DNA of 16,896 bases from an uncultured Bacillota bacterium (GTDB lineage Bacteria; Bacillota; Dehalobacteriia; UBA7702). Of this stretch, positions 6,818 to 14,117 are shown one piece after another. Below the pieces are notes generated by a model that saw nothing but the letters and a program-made list of their open reading frames with translations, searched no databases and was not told where the DNA came from. Both the position numbers and the translations under genes were made by a program. The stretch spans positions 1 to 16,896 of the forward strand of contig CACXDX010000152.1 of assembly GCA_902766525.1 (NCBI GenBank), read 5' to 3'. How positions within the stretch are numbered: the stretch's first letter is position 1; each line of letters starts with the position of its first letter.

Positions 6818-8050
6818 TTATACCACACCTCCAAACTTTTTTCTACGCGTCTCCGCCGGAAATGCCGCCGTTGTGGCAGTCTTTTTCAATAAATCGAAAT
6901 GAACCGAAGATATCGGCGTCTGCTCTCGTATCATCGAAGTATAGATCCCCGCACGTTCGTCAGAACCGATAAGAATAAAACCTTTCAGCAGATCGTCTTC
7001 GGTAAAGAGCCTTTTCATTGTCTTTTCCGTTTTTTCTTCGTAAAGCTCCCCTTCATAGGAACCTGCCGTCATCACGTGAAGACCGAAGAATCCGACGGCG
7101 TTCATGGGCAGCGCCTTATCGAAAACTTTATTGCCTTCGGCCATGTTGACTCCTGCCGTATACCCCTGCATACAGGCGTTCGGCATCATTGCGAGAACCC
7201 GTTTCCGACCCGTGGAGACATCCGCACCCTCGGCACAATCACCGGCGGCATAAATATTTTCCACGGACGTTCGCATCCGATCGTCCACAACGATGCCACG
7301 GCCCACCTCGCCTCCGATATCTTGAAAGAGTGAAGTATTGGGGCTGATGCCGCAGGCAAGAACGAGGACATCAAAAGATATGACCGCTCCGCTTTTCAGA
7401 TAAGCCGTATTTTTCTTAAATCGTGCAACGCTGTCATTCAGACAAAAGTGAAAACCGTGTTCTTCCAGATGTGTCTGTACCAAAGCGGCGCCTTCCGCAT
7501 CGAGAATACCGGGGAGCACATGATCGGCAAGATCACATAAAGTGACACTTGCCGCGCGTCCCGCAATCCCTTCCGCACATTTTAAGCCGATCAATCCCGC
7601 GCCGATGATCAATACGTGATCGCTTTGACAGATCCCCCGTTCCAAACCGAAAGCATCATCAAGAGTCATAAAAGTGTATTGTTTTTTTACGGAACTCAAC
7701 CCCTCAAATGGCGGAATAAACGGAGATGAGCCCGTTGCCAGACAAAGATCGGTATATGCAACAACCGTCCCGTCATCCAATTTTACTTCCCGGCTTTCCG
7801 GAAGAATGGCAACGGCTTTTCTCCCGTAAAGTACGCGGCATTGCATCTTTTCATAAAAGTCCTCGCCGCGATAGCCCATATGTGAAAGATCTGTTTTCCC
7901 CTCTAAATAATAGGAGATCAGCGGCCGGCAATACACTTTATGTTTTTCTTCGGATATCACGACAATCTCGCCGAACTCATCTGTGCTGCGAATACCTTCA
8001 ATACAATTGACGGCGGCTGCGCCGTTGCCGATAATGACATATTTTTTCAA
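6818..8050 (-). CDS. FAD-dependent NAD(P)H oxidoreductase of the glutamate synthase cluster
   Basis: Pyridine-nucleotide-disulphide-type flavoprotein of 410 aa, resembling the nitrite-reductase NirB N-terminal domain and rubredoxin/ferredoxin reductases. It probably passes electrons from NAD(P)H to the adjacent ferredoxin and on to glutamate synthase, in place of GltD. Visible parts are the FAD Rossmann motif GNGAAA (8-13), VYCRPLISYYL (39-49), ATGSSP (105-110), the NAD(P)H Rossmann motif GAGLIG (150-155) and AAGDCAEG (268-275). The start is a TTG at 8050; its TTGA overlaps the ferredoxin stop by four bases, with GGGGTG upstream. The sequence KKYVIIGNG immediately after this codon leaves no room for a later start. 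The cofactor choice (NADH or NADPH) and electron direction are not determined. Confidence 0.85.
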   Translation of the reverse strand: MKKYVIIGNGAAAVNCIEGIRSTDEFGEIVVISEEKHKVYCRPLISYYLEGKTDLSHMGYRGEDFYEKMQCRVLYGRKAVAILPESREVKLDDGTVVAYTDLCLATGSSPFIPPFEGLSSVKKQYTFMTLDDAFGLERGICQSDHVLIIGAGLIGLKCAEGIAGRAASVTLCDLADHVLPGILDAEGAALVQTHLEEHGFHFCLNDSVARFKKNTAYLKSGAVISFDVLVLACGISPNTSLFQDIGGEVGRGIVVDDRMRTSVENIYAAGDCAEGADVSTGRKRVLAMMPNACMQGYTAGVNMAEGNKVFDKALPMNAVGFFGLHVMTAGSYEGELYEEKTEKTMKRLFTEDDLLKGFILIGSDERAGIYTSMIREQTPISSVHFDLLKKTATTAAFPAETRRKKFGGVV

Positions 8051-8487
8051 ATCATTTCACCCCGCTCCTCATAGACGATTGCCTTATTGGGACAACCTTT
8101 AACACATGCCGGCTCCCCGCATTCATTCTGCAGACACAATTCACATTTTTGCATAACACCGTCCTCGCCCGGCGCCAATGCGCCGTAAGGACAAACGAGA
8201 ACACAGGTGTAACACCCGACGCATTTGTTTTTATCGATACGGATCACACCGTTGTCTTTTGACAACGCGGCGGCAATGCAGCTTTTCACACAAATCGGAT
8301 CCTCGCAATGCCTGCAGGAAACGGCATAAGAGATCTTTTCATCCCCCTCAACATGAATACGGGGATAGATCGGCTTTCCTTTCAGCGCCAGTACCATATC
8401 GGAAAGGCCGGAATTTGCGAATGCGCAATAATATTCACACAGGTGACACCCGAGGCACCATTTTTCATTGACATAAACACGTTTCAT
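8047..8487 (-). CDS. Four-cluster [4Fe-4S] ferredoxin-type electron-transfer subunit
   Basis: Iron-sulphur protein of the HycB/DmsB-like ferredoxin type, 146 aa with 17 cysteines, enough for four [4Fe-4S] clusters. The groups are CLGCHLCEYYC (about 11-21), CRHCEDPICVKSC (about 58-70), CVGCYTCVLVC (about 88-98) and CELCLQNECGEPACVKGC (about 114-131). It probably links the FAD oxidoreductase to the glutamate synthase FMN subunit. The frame is open back to an ATG at 8538 inside the preceding gene, but GGGGGA at the end of that gene fits the tandem ATGs at 8490 and 8487 far better; I take 8487. Its stop overlaps the TTG of the oxidoreductase. No twin-arginine or secretion signal is present, so it is cytoplasmic. 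Confidence 0.87.
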   Translation of the reverse strand: MKRVYVNEKWCLGCHLCEYYCAFANSGLSDMVLALKGKPIYPRIHVEGDEKISYAVSCRHCEDPICVKSCIAAALSKDNGVIRIDKNKCVGCYTCVLVCPYGALAPGEDGVMQKCELCLQNECGEPACVKGCPNKAIVYEERGEMI

Positions 8488-8491
8488 CATC

Positions 8492-9997
8492 TTATTCCCC
8501 CGCATGGGCAATGCCCAAAATCCGAAGCTCCGTTTCATTCAGACCCACACCGCGAAGCATAAGCCGGTTTCCGCGAAGCCCTTCAATAGAATTGATCCCC
8601 ATTCCACCCATCAGTTCCATGATCTCCCGCCTCCATGCCGTCATAAGATTGACAAGACGCTCCCTGCCGACGGCGGGATTGAGCCTCTTGACAAGATCCG
8701 GACGCTGGGTGGCAATGCCCCAGTTACACTTCCCCGTATGACAGGATCGACAGAGGTGACAGCCGAGAGCCAGAAGAGCGGCCGTACCGATATAACAAGC
8801 GTCGGCTCCGAGAGCGACCGCTTTGATCACATCCGTTGCGCTGCGAATCGAACCGCCGGCGACAAGAGATACATTATTTCGAATCCCTTCATCGCGCAGC
8901 CTCTGATCAACGGCAGCCAAGGCAAGTTCAATCGGGATGCCCACATTATCCCGAATACGGGTAGGAGCGGCACCCGTACCGCCGCGAAGACCGTCGATGG
9001 CAATGATATCCGCGCCGCTGCGGGCAATACCGCTTGCGATTGCGGCGATGTTGTGAACGGCGGCAACCTTCACGATTACCGGCTTTTGATACTCGGTGGC
9101 CTCTTTCAGCGAATAAACAAGCTGCCGAAGATCTTCGATGGAATAAATGTCATGATGCGGCGCCGGCGAGATCGCGTCGGATCCTTCGGGGATCATGCGT
9201 GTACGGGAGACATCTCCCACAATTTTGGCACCGGGCAGATGCCCGCCGATGCCCGGCTTTGCCCCCTGACCCATCTTGATTTCAATGGCGGCACCGGCTT
9301 CCAAATAATCTTCATGAACACCGAAACGTCCGCTGGCAACCTGGACAATGGTATTGGGTCCGTATTGATAGAAGTCCTCGTGCAATCCTCCTTCGCCGGT
9401 ATTATAAAGGATCCCGAGGTCGGTAGCGGCTTTTGCCAGAGATTCGTGGGCATTGTAACTGATGGAACCGTAACTCATGGCCGAAAACATAACAGGCAAA
9501 GCCAGATTGATCTGCGGAGAAAGATCGCAGATGATATTTCCGTCTCCGTCCCGCCGGATTTTTTTCGGTTTTTTCCCGAGAGAAACGTGAGTCTCCATAG
9601 GCTCGCGAAGCGGATCGATAGACGGATTTGTCACCTGAGAAGCATTGATCAGCAGTTTGTCCCAATACACCGGAAACGGTTTGGGAGTTCCCATGGAAGA
9701 CAGCAGAACACCGCCGCTCCCCGCCTGTTTGAATATTTCTTTGACGGTATTATTTTGCCAATTAGCGTTTTCTCTGAGAATACAGTCACTTTTCACGATT
9801 TTTAAAGCTCGTGTCGGACACAGAGAGACACAACGCTGACAGTTGACGCATTTCATCTCGTCACTCATCATCATATTGCGCTCCGGGCTGAAAAAGTGCA
9901 CTTCGTTCGAGCATTGCCGTTCGCAGACGCGACAGCCGATGCAGCGGCCGTCATTGCGAATTACCTCAAATTCCGGAAAGATAAAATCCACAGCCAT
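8492..9997 (-). CDS. Glutamate synthase FMN-binding subunit with N-terminal 2x[4Fe-4S] domain
   Basis: Catalytic synthase subunit that reductively aminates 2-oxoglutarate to glutamate, equivalent to the central domain of GltB and to archaeal-type GltB. The 501-aa protein starts with a bacterial-type ferredoxin domain (Cys 19, 22, 25, 29 and 50, 53, 56, 60). An FMN-binding TIM barrel follows, with landmarks MSYGSISYNAHESLAKAA, GQGAKPGIGGHLPG, IAIDGLRGGTGAAPT and LVAGGSIRS. Near the C-terminus Cys413, Cys419 and Cys424 follow the CX5CX4C spacing of the GltB [3Fe-4S] cluster, and an extra Cys416 lies between them. The ATG at 9997 overlaps the stop of the glutaminase gene by one base (TGATG), with AAGGTG seven bases upstream; a TTG at 10000 is the less likely start. 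The glutaminase partner is the gene just upstream. Confidence 0.92.
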   Translation of the reverse strand: MAVDFIFPEFEVIRNDGRCIGCRVCERQCSNEVHFFSPERNMMMSDEMKCVNCQRCVSLCPTRALKIVKSDCILRENANWQNNTVKEIFKQAGSGGVLLSSMGTPKPFPVYWDKLLINASQVTNPSIDPLREPMETHVSLGKKPKKIRRDGDGNIICDLSPQINLALPVMFSAMSYGSISYNAHESLAKAATDLGILYNTGEGGLHEDFYQYGPNTIVQVASGRFGVHEDYLEAGAAIEIKMGQGAKPGIGGHLPGAKIVGDVSRTRMIPEGSDAISPAPHHDIYSIEDLRQLVYSLKEATEYQKPVIVKVAAVHNIAAIASGIARSGADIIAIDGLRGGTGAAPTRIRDNVGIPIELALAAVDQRLRDEGIRNNVSLVAGGSIRSATDVIKAVALGADACYIGTAALLALGCHLCRSCHTGKCNWGIATQRPDLVKRLNPAVGRERLVNLMTAWRREIMELMGGMGINSIEGLRGNRLMLRGVGLNETELRILGIAHAGE

Positions 9998-11091
9998 CAA
10001 TAAGCACCTTCTTTCACATTTACGACCACCGGTTCTCCGCCGGCCGGAGCCCAGATATTTTCCGCATCCGGTTCCATGGTGCGGATAGATGCCTCTTCAC
10101 TGGCGACAAATACTTTATCATTTTTTTCACCGACCACCATTGAACGAAGTTTTAAACGATCGTTCAACACCATAATTCCGCCCGTAAAACCGAGAACGAT
10201 GGAAAATGGCCCGGTCACAAGCAAACTCGGGAAGACGGTACGAAGGTAGGCCTGTCTTTTGCGGGTTGTTTCGTCCTTTTCCCTTTCGATGGTACTCCAG
10301 AAAGGAGCTGCGATCACATTGGCCGCTTCCGTAAGCGTCATCCCCTGCACCCGCACGAGATAATCCAAAATATAAGTAATGACCTCGGTGTCGGTTTGGA
10401 GCGTACATTTATATCCGAACATTTCAATGAAACGGCGGTTGGCATCATAAGACGAAATATCGCCGTTGTGTACAATGGAATAGTCCAATAAAGTAAAAGG
10501 ATGCGCGCCGCCCCACCAGCCCGGGGTATTTGTCGGATAGCGCCCGTGAGCCGTCCAGGAATAACCCTCGTATTCATCGAGTTTATAAAAGACACCTACG
10601 TCTTCCGGAAAACCGACCGCCTTGAAGGTACCCATATTCTTGCCGCTGGAAAAGACATAGGCGCCGCTCATCTCACTGTTGATGATCATCACGATCCGCG
10701 CAACGAATTCCTTTTCATCAAGCTGGAGACTTCTGAGCATAGATCCGAGAGGAGCGACAAAGTACCTCCAAATCATCGGTTCATCTGTGATAGACGGAAT
10801 TTTACGCGTCGGAATACGCTCGGAATGAACAATTTCAAAATATTCTTTTAAATACGCTTCGCATTTCTTCCTTGTGTCGCGGCTGTCAAAGAACAGATGC
10901 AGCGCATAAAAATCTTTGTATTCCGGATAAATACCATAACCGGCAAAACCGCCGCCAAGCCCGTTGCTGCGTTCATGCATAGGCTTCATGGCATTTGTGA
11001 TCATTTCCCCGGTCATCTTGTTGCCGTCTTTCGATATAACCGCCGCAATCGCGCATCCGGCGGGAATACGCACCTGACCTTCTTTAATCAT
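9997..11091 (-). CDS. Glutamate synthase class II glutamine amidotransferase subunit
   Basis: Ntn-type glutaminase that releases ammonia from glutamine for the synthase subunit, corresponding to the N-terminal domain of GltB as a separate 364-aa protein. The probable nucleophile is Cys13 in IPAGCAIAAVIS, so 12 residues would have to be removed to expose it. Other active-site elements are RSNGLGGGFAGYG (41-53), the Arg in HGRYPTNTPGWWGG (Arg184) and the oxyanion-hole HNGD (Asn209, Gly210). CAGGAGA lies nine bases before the ATG. The three GltB-like domains are encoded separately in this cluster, the glutaminase and FMN subunits adjacent and the GXGXG subunit two genes later. Confidence 0.9.
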   Translation of the reverse strand: MIKEGQVRIPAGCAIAAVISKDGNKMTGEMITNAMKPMHERSNGLGGGFAGYGIYPEYKDFYALHLFFDSRDTRKKCEAYLKEYFEIVHSERIPTRKIPSITDEPMIWRYFVAPLGSMLRSLQLDEKEFVARIVMIINSEMSGAYVFSSGKNMGTFKAVGFPEDVGVFYKLDEYEGYSWTAHGRYPTNTPGWWGGAHPFTLLDYSIVHNGDISSYDANRRFIEMFGYKCTLQTDTEVITYILDYLVRVQGMTLTEAANVIAAPFWSTIEREKDETTRKRQAYLRTVFPSLLVTGPFSIVLGFTGGIMVLNDRLKLRSMVVGEKNDKVFVASEEASIRTMEPDAENIWAPAGGEPVVVNVKEGAY

Positions 11092-11110
11092 AAGAATCCG
11101 TCTCCTGTTT

Positions 11111-11169
11111 AAAAAATTTTAAAAGGCTTAAAACCGCACAGGAAAACCTGAACGATGAGAAATGCCTTT
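11111..11169 (-). terminator. Candidate attenuator before the glutamate synthase genes
   Basis: The 140-base gap between the KaiC/PPDK-like gene and the glutaminase gene holds an outer stem AAAGGC/GCCTTT (11169-11164 with 11127-11122). An inner CAGG-TTTT-CCTG hairpin lies within it, and the structure is followed by TTAAAATTTTTT. I see no convincing promoter in the gap, so it may reduce read-through from the upstream gene. An AAAGGC stretch again forms the 5' arm, as in the leader at 13873, but here it is not flanked by a good stem that would make a hexaloop. Confidence 0.4.
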
Positions 11170-11231
11170 ACAGTATAACCGGTTACATCCCGAAACCCGA
11201 GAGCGGCCGGTTTTTGTATAACATCCGTAAA

Positions 11232-13802
11232 TCAGCAGGTTATCAGCAGATGTCCACTGGACATATCGTTGTAAATTTCACACGCTGTGTCACTGACATC
11301 GTAAACGTGAACAAGCTCGGAGAGTTCTTCTCCGTGTTTAAATTTTCCGACGATATCCGGAACGTGCTTTAACTTTTCCGGAGCGAAACGAACTGTTTTT
11401 TTATTTTCAAATACCGCTGTGTACAGAATCTCCGCCTCTACAAGATCTTGGAAAAAATGACTTCCGTAAGACAGTTCGGGATTATAACCGGCCTTGGACT
11501 CTTCCACCTCGCAAACAACCTCGAATGCGCTGATATCCGAAAATGCCGTCGGCACGCCAAGCTCGGGAGAAGATGTCCCGATACGGCCCGGAACGATAAG
11601 CATCATATGCTTATTCATCTCGCGATAGTGCCAGTTGATTTCTCCGATGAACCTTGCGACGGTATGCTTTTCTTTATAGGGCATATTGTAATACATGATC
11701 GGATCCACATATACGATGATATCCAGCTTTTCCACCTTCGACATACCCATGGAAGCGTCTTTGCTTTCCAAAAGGATTCTTTCATCCGGGATATCGGCAG
11801 GTATCACCGCTTCAAAACCACTCTTTTGAAGTTGGAGAGGACGGCATTGTAAAAGGTCAATCGTATATTCTCCGTTTTCGGAAATATTGATCGTAAACTC
11901 GGTATCGACAGGATATTCATATTCATCCTGAATACAGCGCAGCATCCTTTTCATTTGTTCCATAAGCTGTTTGTTCTCGACGAATCCTCCGCAAGAAACA
12001 AATTTTACCGTCTGACGTCTCCCCGACTCCCGAAGTCTGCGCTCCGCGTCGTAATCATGCTCAAACAATACTTTTTCAAGATACTTCGGGAGAACGGGTT
12101 CTATATGATCAGCAGACAATCTCTCAAGGTTACGGTCAGCGACATTGATGGCTTCGATTTTCCTCTGAGAATATTTATGCTTCTCCGCCGAAGATGAACT
12201 TGATGATTTTTCCGGCATATCAAGATTGACGATACGGGGATAAGACCCTTCCGTTCTGTCAACCGCCGATGTGCCTAAACCCATAACAAGCCTGAGCATT
12301 CCCGCCGCGGGATCACTTTCCTTCGTGATGCGATAAGGGCTGTAGGAATAACCCACCCCTGCCGCGCAGGGCATATAGTAGGAGCCGTAATAAGAACCGG
12401 AAACACGCTGGATCAGCAGCGCCATCTGTTCGTCACGTTTATCCAGCCCGCGTCTTTTGCGGTAGTCAAGCGCAGATAAACTCATTGAGCTCGCATATAC
12501 CGTTTTGATCGCGTTTTCGAATTCATCAAGGCGCTCTGCCGGTGTTCCCCTGTTTGCGCAAAAAACGGAATCATATTTGCCGGCAAAGGCATTGCCGAAG
12601 CCATCCTCGAGAATACTGCTTGAACGGATGATATAAGGATCCTGTCCGTAATATTCGATGATATGAACAAACTGTTCGCGAATAGCGCTTGAAAAAGATC
12701 CCTTCAGCAATTTCTCCGCAAAAACCGCCGCAAGAGTGAAAAATCCTTCCTCCGTTCGCTGTCTGATCCTCAGATCCCATAAATCATTGTCAACGATGTA
12801 CGTATAATACAGATCCGAACCCACATAAAATGAATCGTGCGGTTCAAGAACACTGCTGATATCATCTTCTTTGTTTCGAATTATCGATCTGGCGAGCAGC
12901 ATACCGCAGGCTTTTCCGCCGATCATTCCGGTTCCGATCATGTGATCCCTAACGGCAAAATAGTCCTCCGGATCAAAATGTTTCTTTACCTTCTCACGCA
13001 TTTTTTCATCACGGGTCATCATGATATCACACATTTTATCGCAGTCTTCCTTGATATCCACACCGTTTTCAGCGAGAAGTTTGATGCGATCAAAGAATCT
13101 GTCCCAGGAATCGGAGTACTGTTCCTCCGCCGAGCGCTGAGCCAAACCCAGAGCTTGGTAAAATCTGCTGGACGTCACGCCGTCAAGGATCGGACGAAAC
13201 CTGCCGTTTGCGGGATCGTAAGTATGCGGAAGAAACATCGTATCGGAGTTCCGGTTCCACACTTTTTCCGGACGCACATAAATATTCCTGCTGTCGGAAT
13301 ATACATCAATGAAAAGCTGGGTCGTATCGAGGATCTTATTGATGGAATGAACGGAATGTTTCCCCCTGATGATCGGGAAAAACGCAACGGTATCCAGAAT
13401 AAACAGAAACGGACAGGTGACTCTGAAGAAATTCCCCATCATCAGATCCGTGGCCCACGCCGCCTGAAGCTCGGAAAGACAGTCAAAAACATAAAACGCG
13501 TCTTTTCCTTCTTCTGCAATGATATTATGTATTTCGACGGTGAAAGTTTCAAATCTGTGAGACAGCGGCAATTCAATTGTTTTCACTTCGGGACAATCCG
13601 TGATCAGCGGTTCATGGCTGGCAAATCGAAAATAAATGATATTGCGCCCGTCTTCTTTTGCCTGTTCCACATAGGGTTCCATGAACAGTCGAAATTCGGA
13701 AAGATCCGATACACGCCAAACAACATTATCACCGAGACGGATGTTGTCAAAGGCAGCATCCATCTCCGGGATACCGCTTTTTACTCTTTCAAAAGCAGCC
13801 AT
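11232..13802 (-). CDS. KaiC-like/PPDK ATP-grasp fusion protein of unknown function
   Basis: Large cytoplasmic protein of 856 aa. The N-terminus (SGIPEMDAAFDNIRLGDNVVW, residues 9-29) resembles KaiC/RadA-type domains, but no Walker A motif follows. From about residue 290 it matches the nucleotide-binding domain of pyruvate phosphate dikinase/PEP synthase: GTGMIGGKACGML (290-302), YIIRSSSILEDGFGNAFAGK (390-409), GLGTSAVDRTEGSYPR (508-523) and LLQCRPLQL (650-658). The phosphohistidine domain and PEP/pyruvate barrel of true PPDK are missing, so it cannot run that reaction alone. A poly-Ser stretch lies near 533-538. The ATG at 13802 has GGGAGG five bases upstream. The frame runs back to 13958, but that upstream part is the promoter and terminator. 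Position and shared leader type suggest a role in nitrogen metabolism or its control. Confidence 0.8.
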   Translation of the reverse strand: MAAFERVKSGIPEMDAAFDNIRLGDNVVWRVSDLSEFRLFMEPYVEQAKEDGRNIIYFRFASHEPLITDCPEVKTIELPLSHRFETFTVEIHNIIAEEGKDAFYVFDCLSELQAAWATDLMMGNFFRVTCPFLFILDTVAFFPIIRGKHSVHSINKILDTTQLFIDVYSDSRNIYVRPEKVWNRNSDTMFLPHTYDPANGRFRPILDGVTSSRFYQALGLAQRSAEEQYSDSWDRFFDRIKLLAENGVDIKEDCDKMCDIMMTRDEKMREKVKKHFDPEDYFAVRDHMIGTGMIGGKACGMLLARSIIRNKEDDISSVLEPHDSFYVGSDLYYTYIVDNDLWDLRIRQRTEEGFFTLAAVFAEKLLKGSFSSAIREQFVHIIEYYGQDPYIIRSSSILEDGFGNAFAGKYDSVFCANRGTPAERLDEFENAIKTVYASSMSLSALDYRKRRGLDKRDEQMALLIQRVSGSYYGSYYMPCAAGVGYSYSPYRITKESDPAAGMLRLVMGLGTSAVDRTEGSYPRIVNLDMPEKSSSSSSAEKHKYSQRKIEAINVADRNLERLSADHIEPVLPKYLEKVLFEHDYDAERRLRESGRRQTVKFVSCGGFVENKQLMEQMKRMLRCIQDEYEYPVDTEFTINISENGEYTIDLLQCRPLQLQKSGFEAVIPADIPDERILLESKDASMGMSKVEKLDIIVYVDPIMYYNMPYKEKHTVARFIGEINWHYREMNKHMMLIVPGRIGTSSPELGVPTAFSDISAFEVVCEVEESKAGYNPELSYGSHFFQDLVEAEILYTAVFENKKTVRFAPEKLKHVPDIVGKFKHGEELSELVHVYDVSDTACEIYNDMSSGHLLITC

Positions 13803-13813
13803 AGCAACCTCCC

Positions 13814-13873
13814 AAATAAAAAAGAAAGGCGTTCTTTTCGTCAGGGATTTCCCAAACGAAAATGAACGCCTTT
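13814..13873 (-). terminator. Leader terminator of the KaiC/PPDK-like gene
   Basis: Very strong hairpin. AAAGGCGTTC (13873-13864) pairs with GAACGCCTTT (13834-13825). After a one-base bulge TTTTCGT pairs with ACGAAAA, and GGG-AAAT-CCC closes the top. CTTTTTTATTT follows. It lies entirely within the 5' untranslated region, between the promoter and the ribosome site, so it must be bypassed for expression. The 5' arm is the same sequence that forms the loop and 3' arm of the hexaloop hairpin at 13881-13860. Confidence 0.88.
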
Positions 13874-13881
13874 GCTCATTT
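13860..13881 (-). promoter_or_regulatory. ANTAR-target hexaloop hairpin (antiterminator) of the KaiC/PPDK-like gene
   Basis: AAATGAGC (13881-13874) pairs with GTTCATTT (13867-13860): eight pairs, one of them G-U. The loop is six bases, AAAGGC. The loop has A at position 1 and G at position 4, the features known to be required for ANTAR binding. Formation removes the 5' arm of the leader terminator. The hairpin starts at or within three bases of the predicted mRNA 5' end. Confidence 0.7.
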
Positions 13882-13887
13882 GCCTGA

Positions 13888-13916
13888 ATTATAAAACGAT
13901 TTCGTACTTTTGTCAA
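13888..13916 (-). promoter_or_regulatory. Sigma-A promoter of the KaiC/PPDK-like gene and nitrogen cluster
   Basis: TTGACA (13916-13911), a 17-base spacer and TATAAT (13893-13888) match the consensus at every position. The predicted transcription start is at about 13884-13881. The promoter diverges from the glnN promoter, with about 75 AT-rich bases between the two -35 boxes, in which I see no clear operator. Confidence 0.9.
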
Positions 13917-13991
13917 GGGTTTGCGTAAAAAATTCAATTTAAAATTATAAAAATGCACAAACCGACAACATAAAAAATTTTCAATTGCGGC

Positions 13992-14021
13992 TTGACATTA
14001 AAAACGATAGGGGTGTATAAT
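13992..14021 (+). promoter_or_regulatory. Sigma-A promoter of glnN
   Basis: TTGACA (13992-13997), an 18-base spacer and TATAAT (14016-14021). Predicted start of transcription is near 14027, only a few bases before the first hexaloop hairpin. The leader to the glnN ATG is about 170 bases. Confidence 0.88.
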
Positions 14022-14030
14022 AACTTACGT

Positions 14031-14048
14031 AAAGGCAAGGGCGTCTTT
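14031..14048 (+). promoter_or_regulatory. ANTAR-target hexaloop hairpin 1 of the glnN leader
   Basis: AAAGGC (14031-14036) pairs with GTCTTT (14043-14048), six pairs with one G-U, around a six-base loop AAGGGC (A at 1, G at 4). It is the first copy of an 18-base direct repeat matching 14119-14136 at 17 of 18 positions. Its 3' arm and part of the loop form the 5' arm of the hairpin at 14039-14072, so the two structures exclude each other. Confidence 0.68.
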
Positions 14049-14084
14049 GAGTGATTTGACTCGAAGACGCTCTTTCTCATTTTT
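14039..14084 (+). terminator. Leader terminator-like hairpin 1 of glnN
   Basis: Stem 14039-14052 with 14059-14072 (core GCGTCTT/AAGACGC and GAGT/ACTC, plus wobbles) and loop GATTTG, followed by TTTCTCATTTTT. The tail is U-rich but interrupted, and a small TCTCA/TGAGA hairpin can take up part of it, so termination efficiency is uncertain. Confidence 0.6.
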
Positions 14085-14117
14085 GAGAGCAGAGCAAATC
14101 GAATTGAATATGGATGA

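Noticed and set aside
8504..9805. Long open frame on the plus strand opposite the glutamate synthase FMN subunit (433 codons), and similar ones at 6088-6972 and 12837-13865.
   Set aside because: The opposite-strand genes have clear family motifs and operon signals. The antisense frames give low-complexity, unrecognisable proteins without ribosome sites, so they are coding-strand shadows.
11164..11169. AAAGGC in the gap before the glutaminase gene as a fourth hexaloop target.
   Set aside because: The flanking bases allow only two pairs, so no stable hexaloop stem forms; it is reported only as a terminator arm.
13803..13958. N-terminal extension of the KaiC/PPDK-like protein by 52 residues.
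   Set aside because: The extension covers the promoter, hexaloop and terminator. The ATG at 13802 has an ideal GGGAGG, and homology-like sequence begins there.
13917..13991. Operator for a GlnR/TnrA-type nitrogen regulator between the divergent promoters.
   Set aside because: I looked for TGTNAN7TNACA-like palindromes and found none; the stretch is simply AT-rich.
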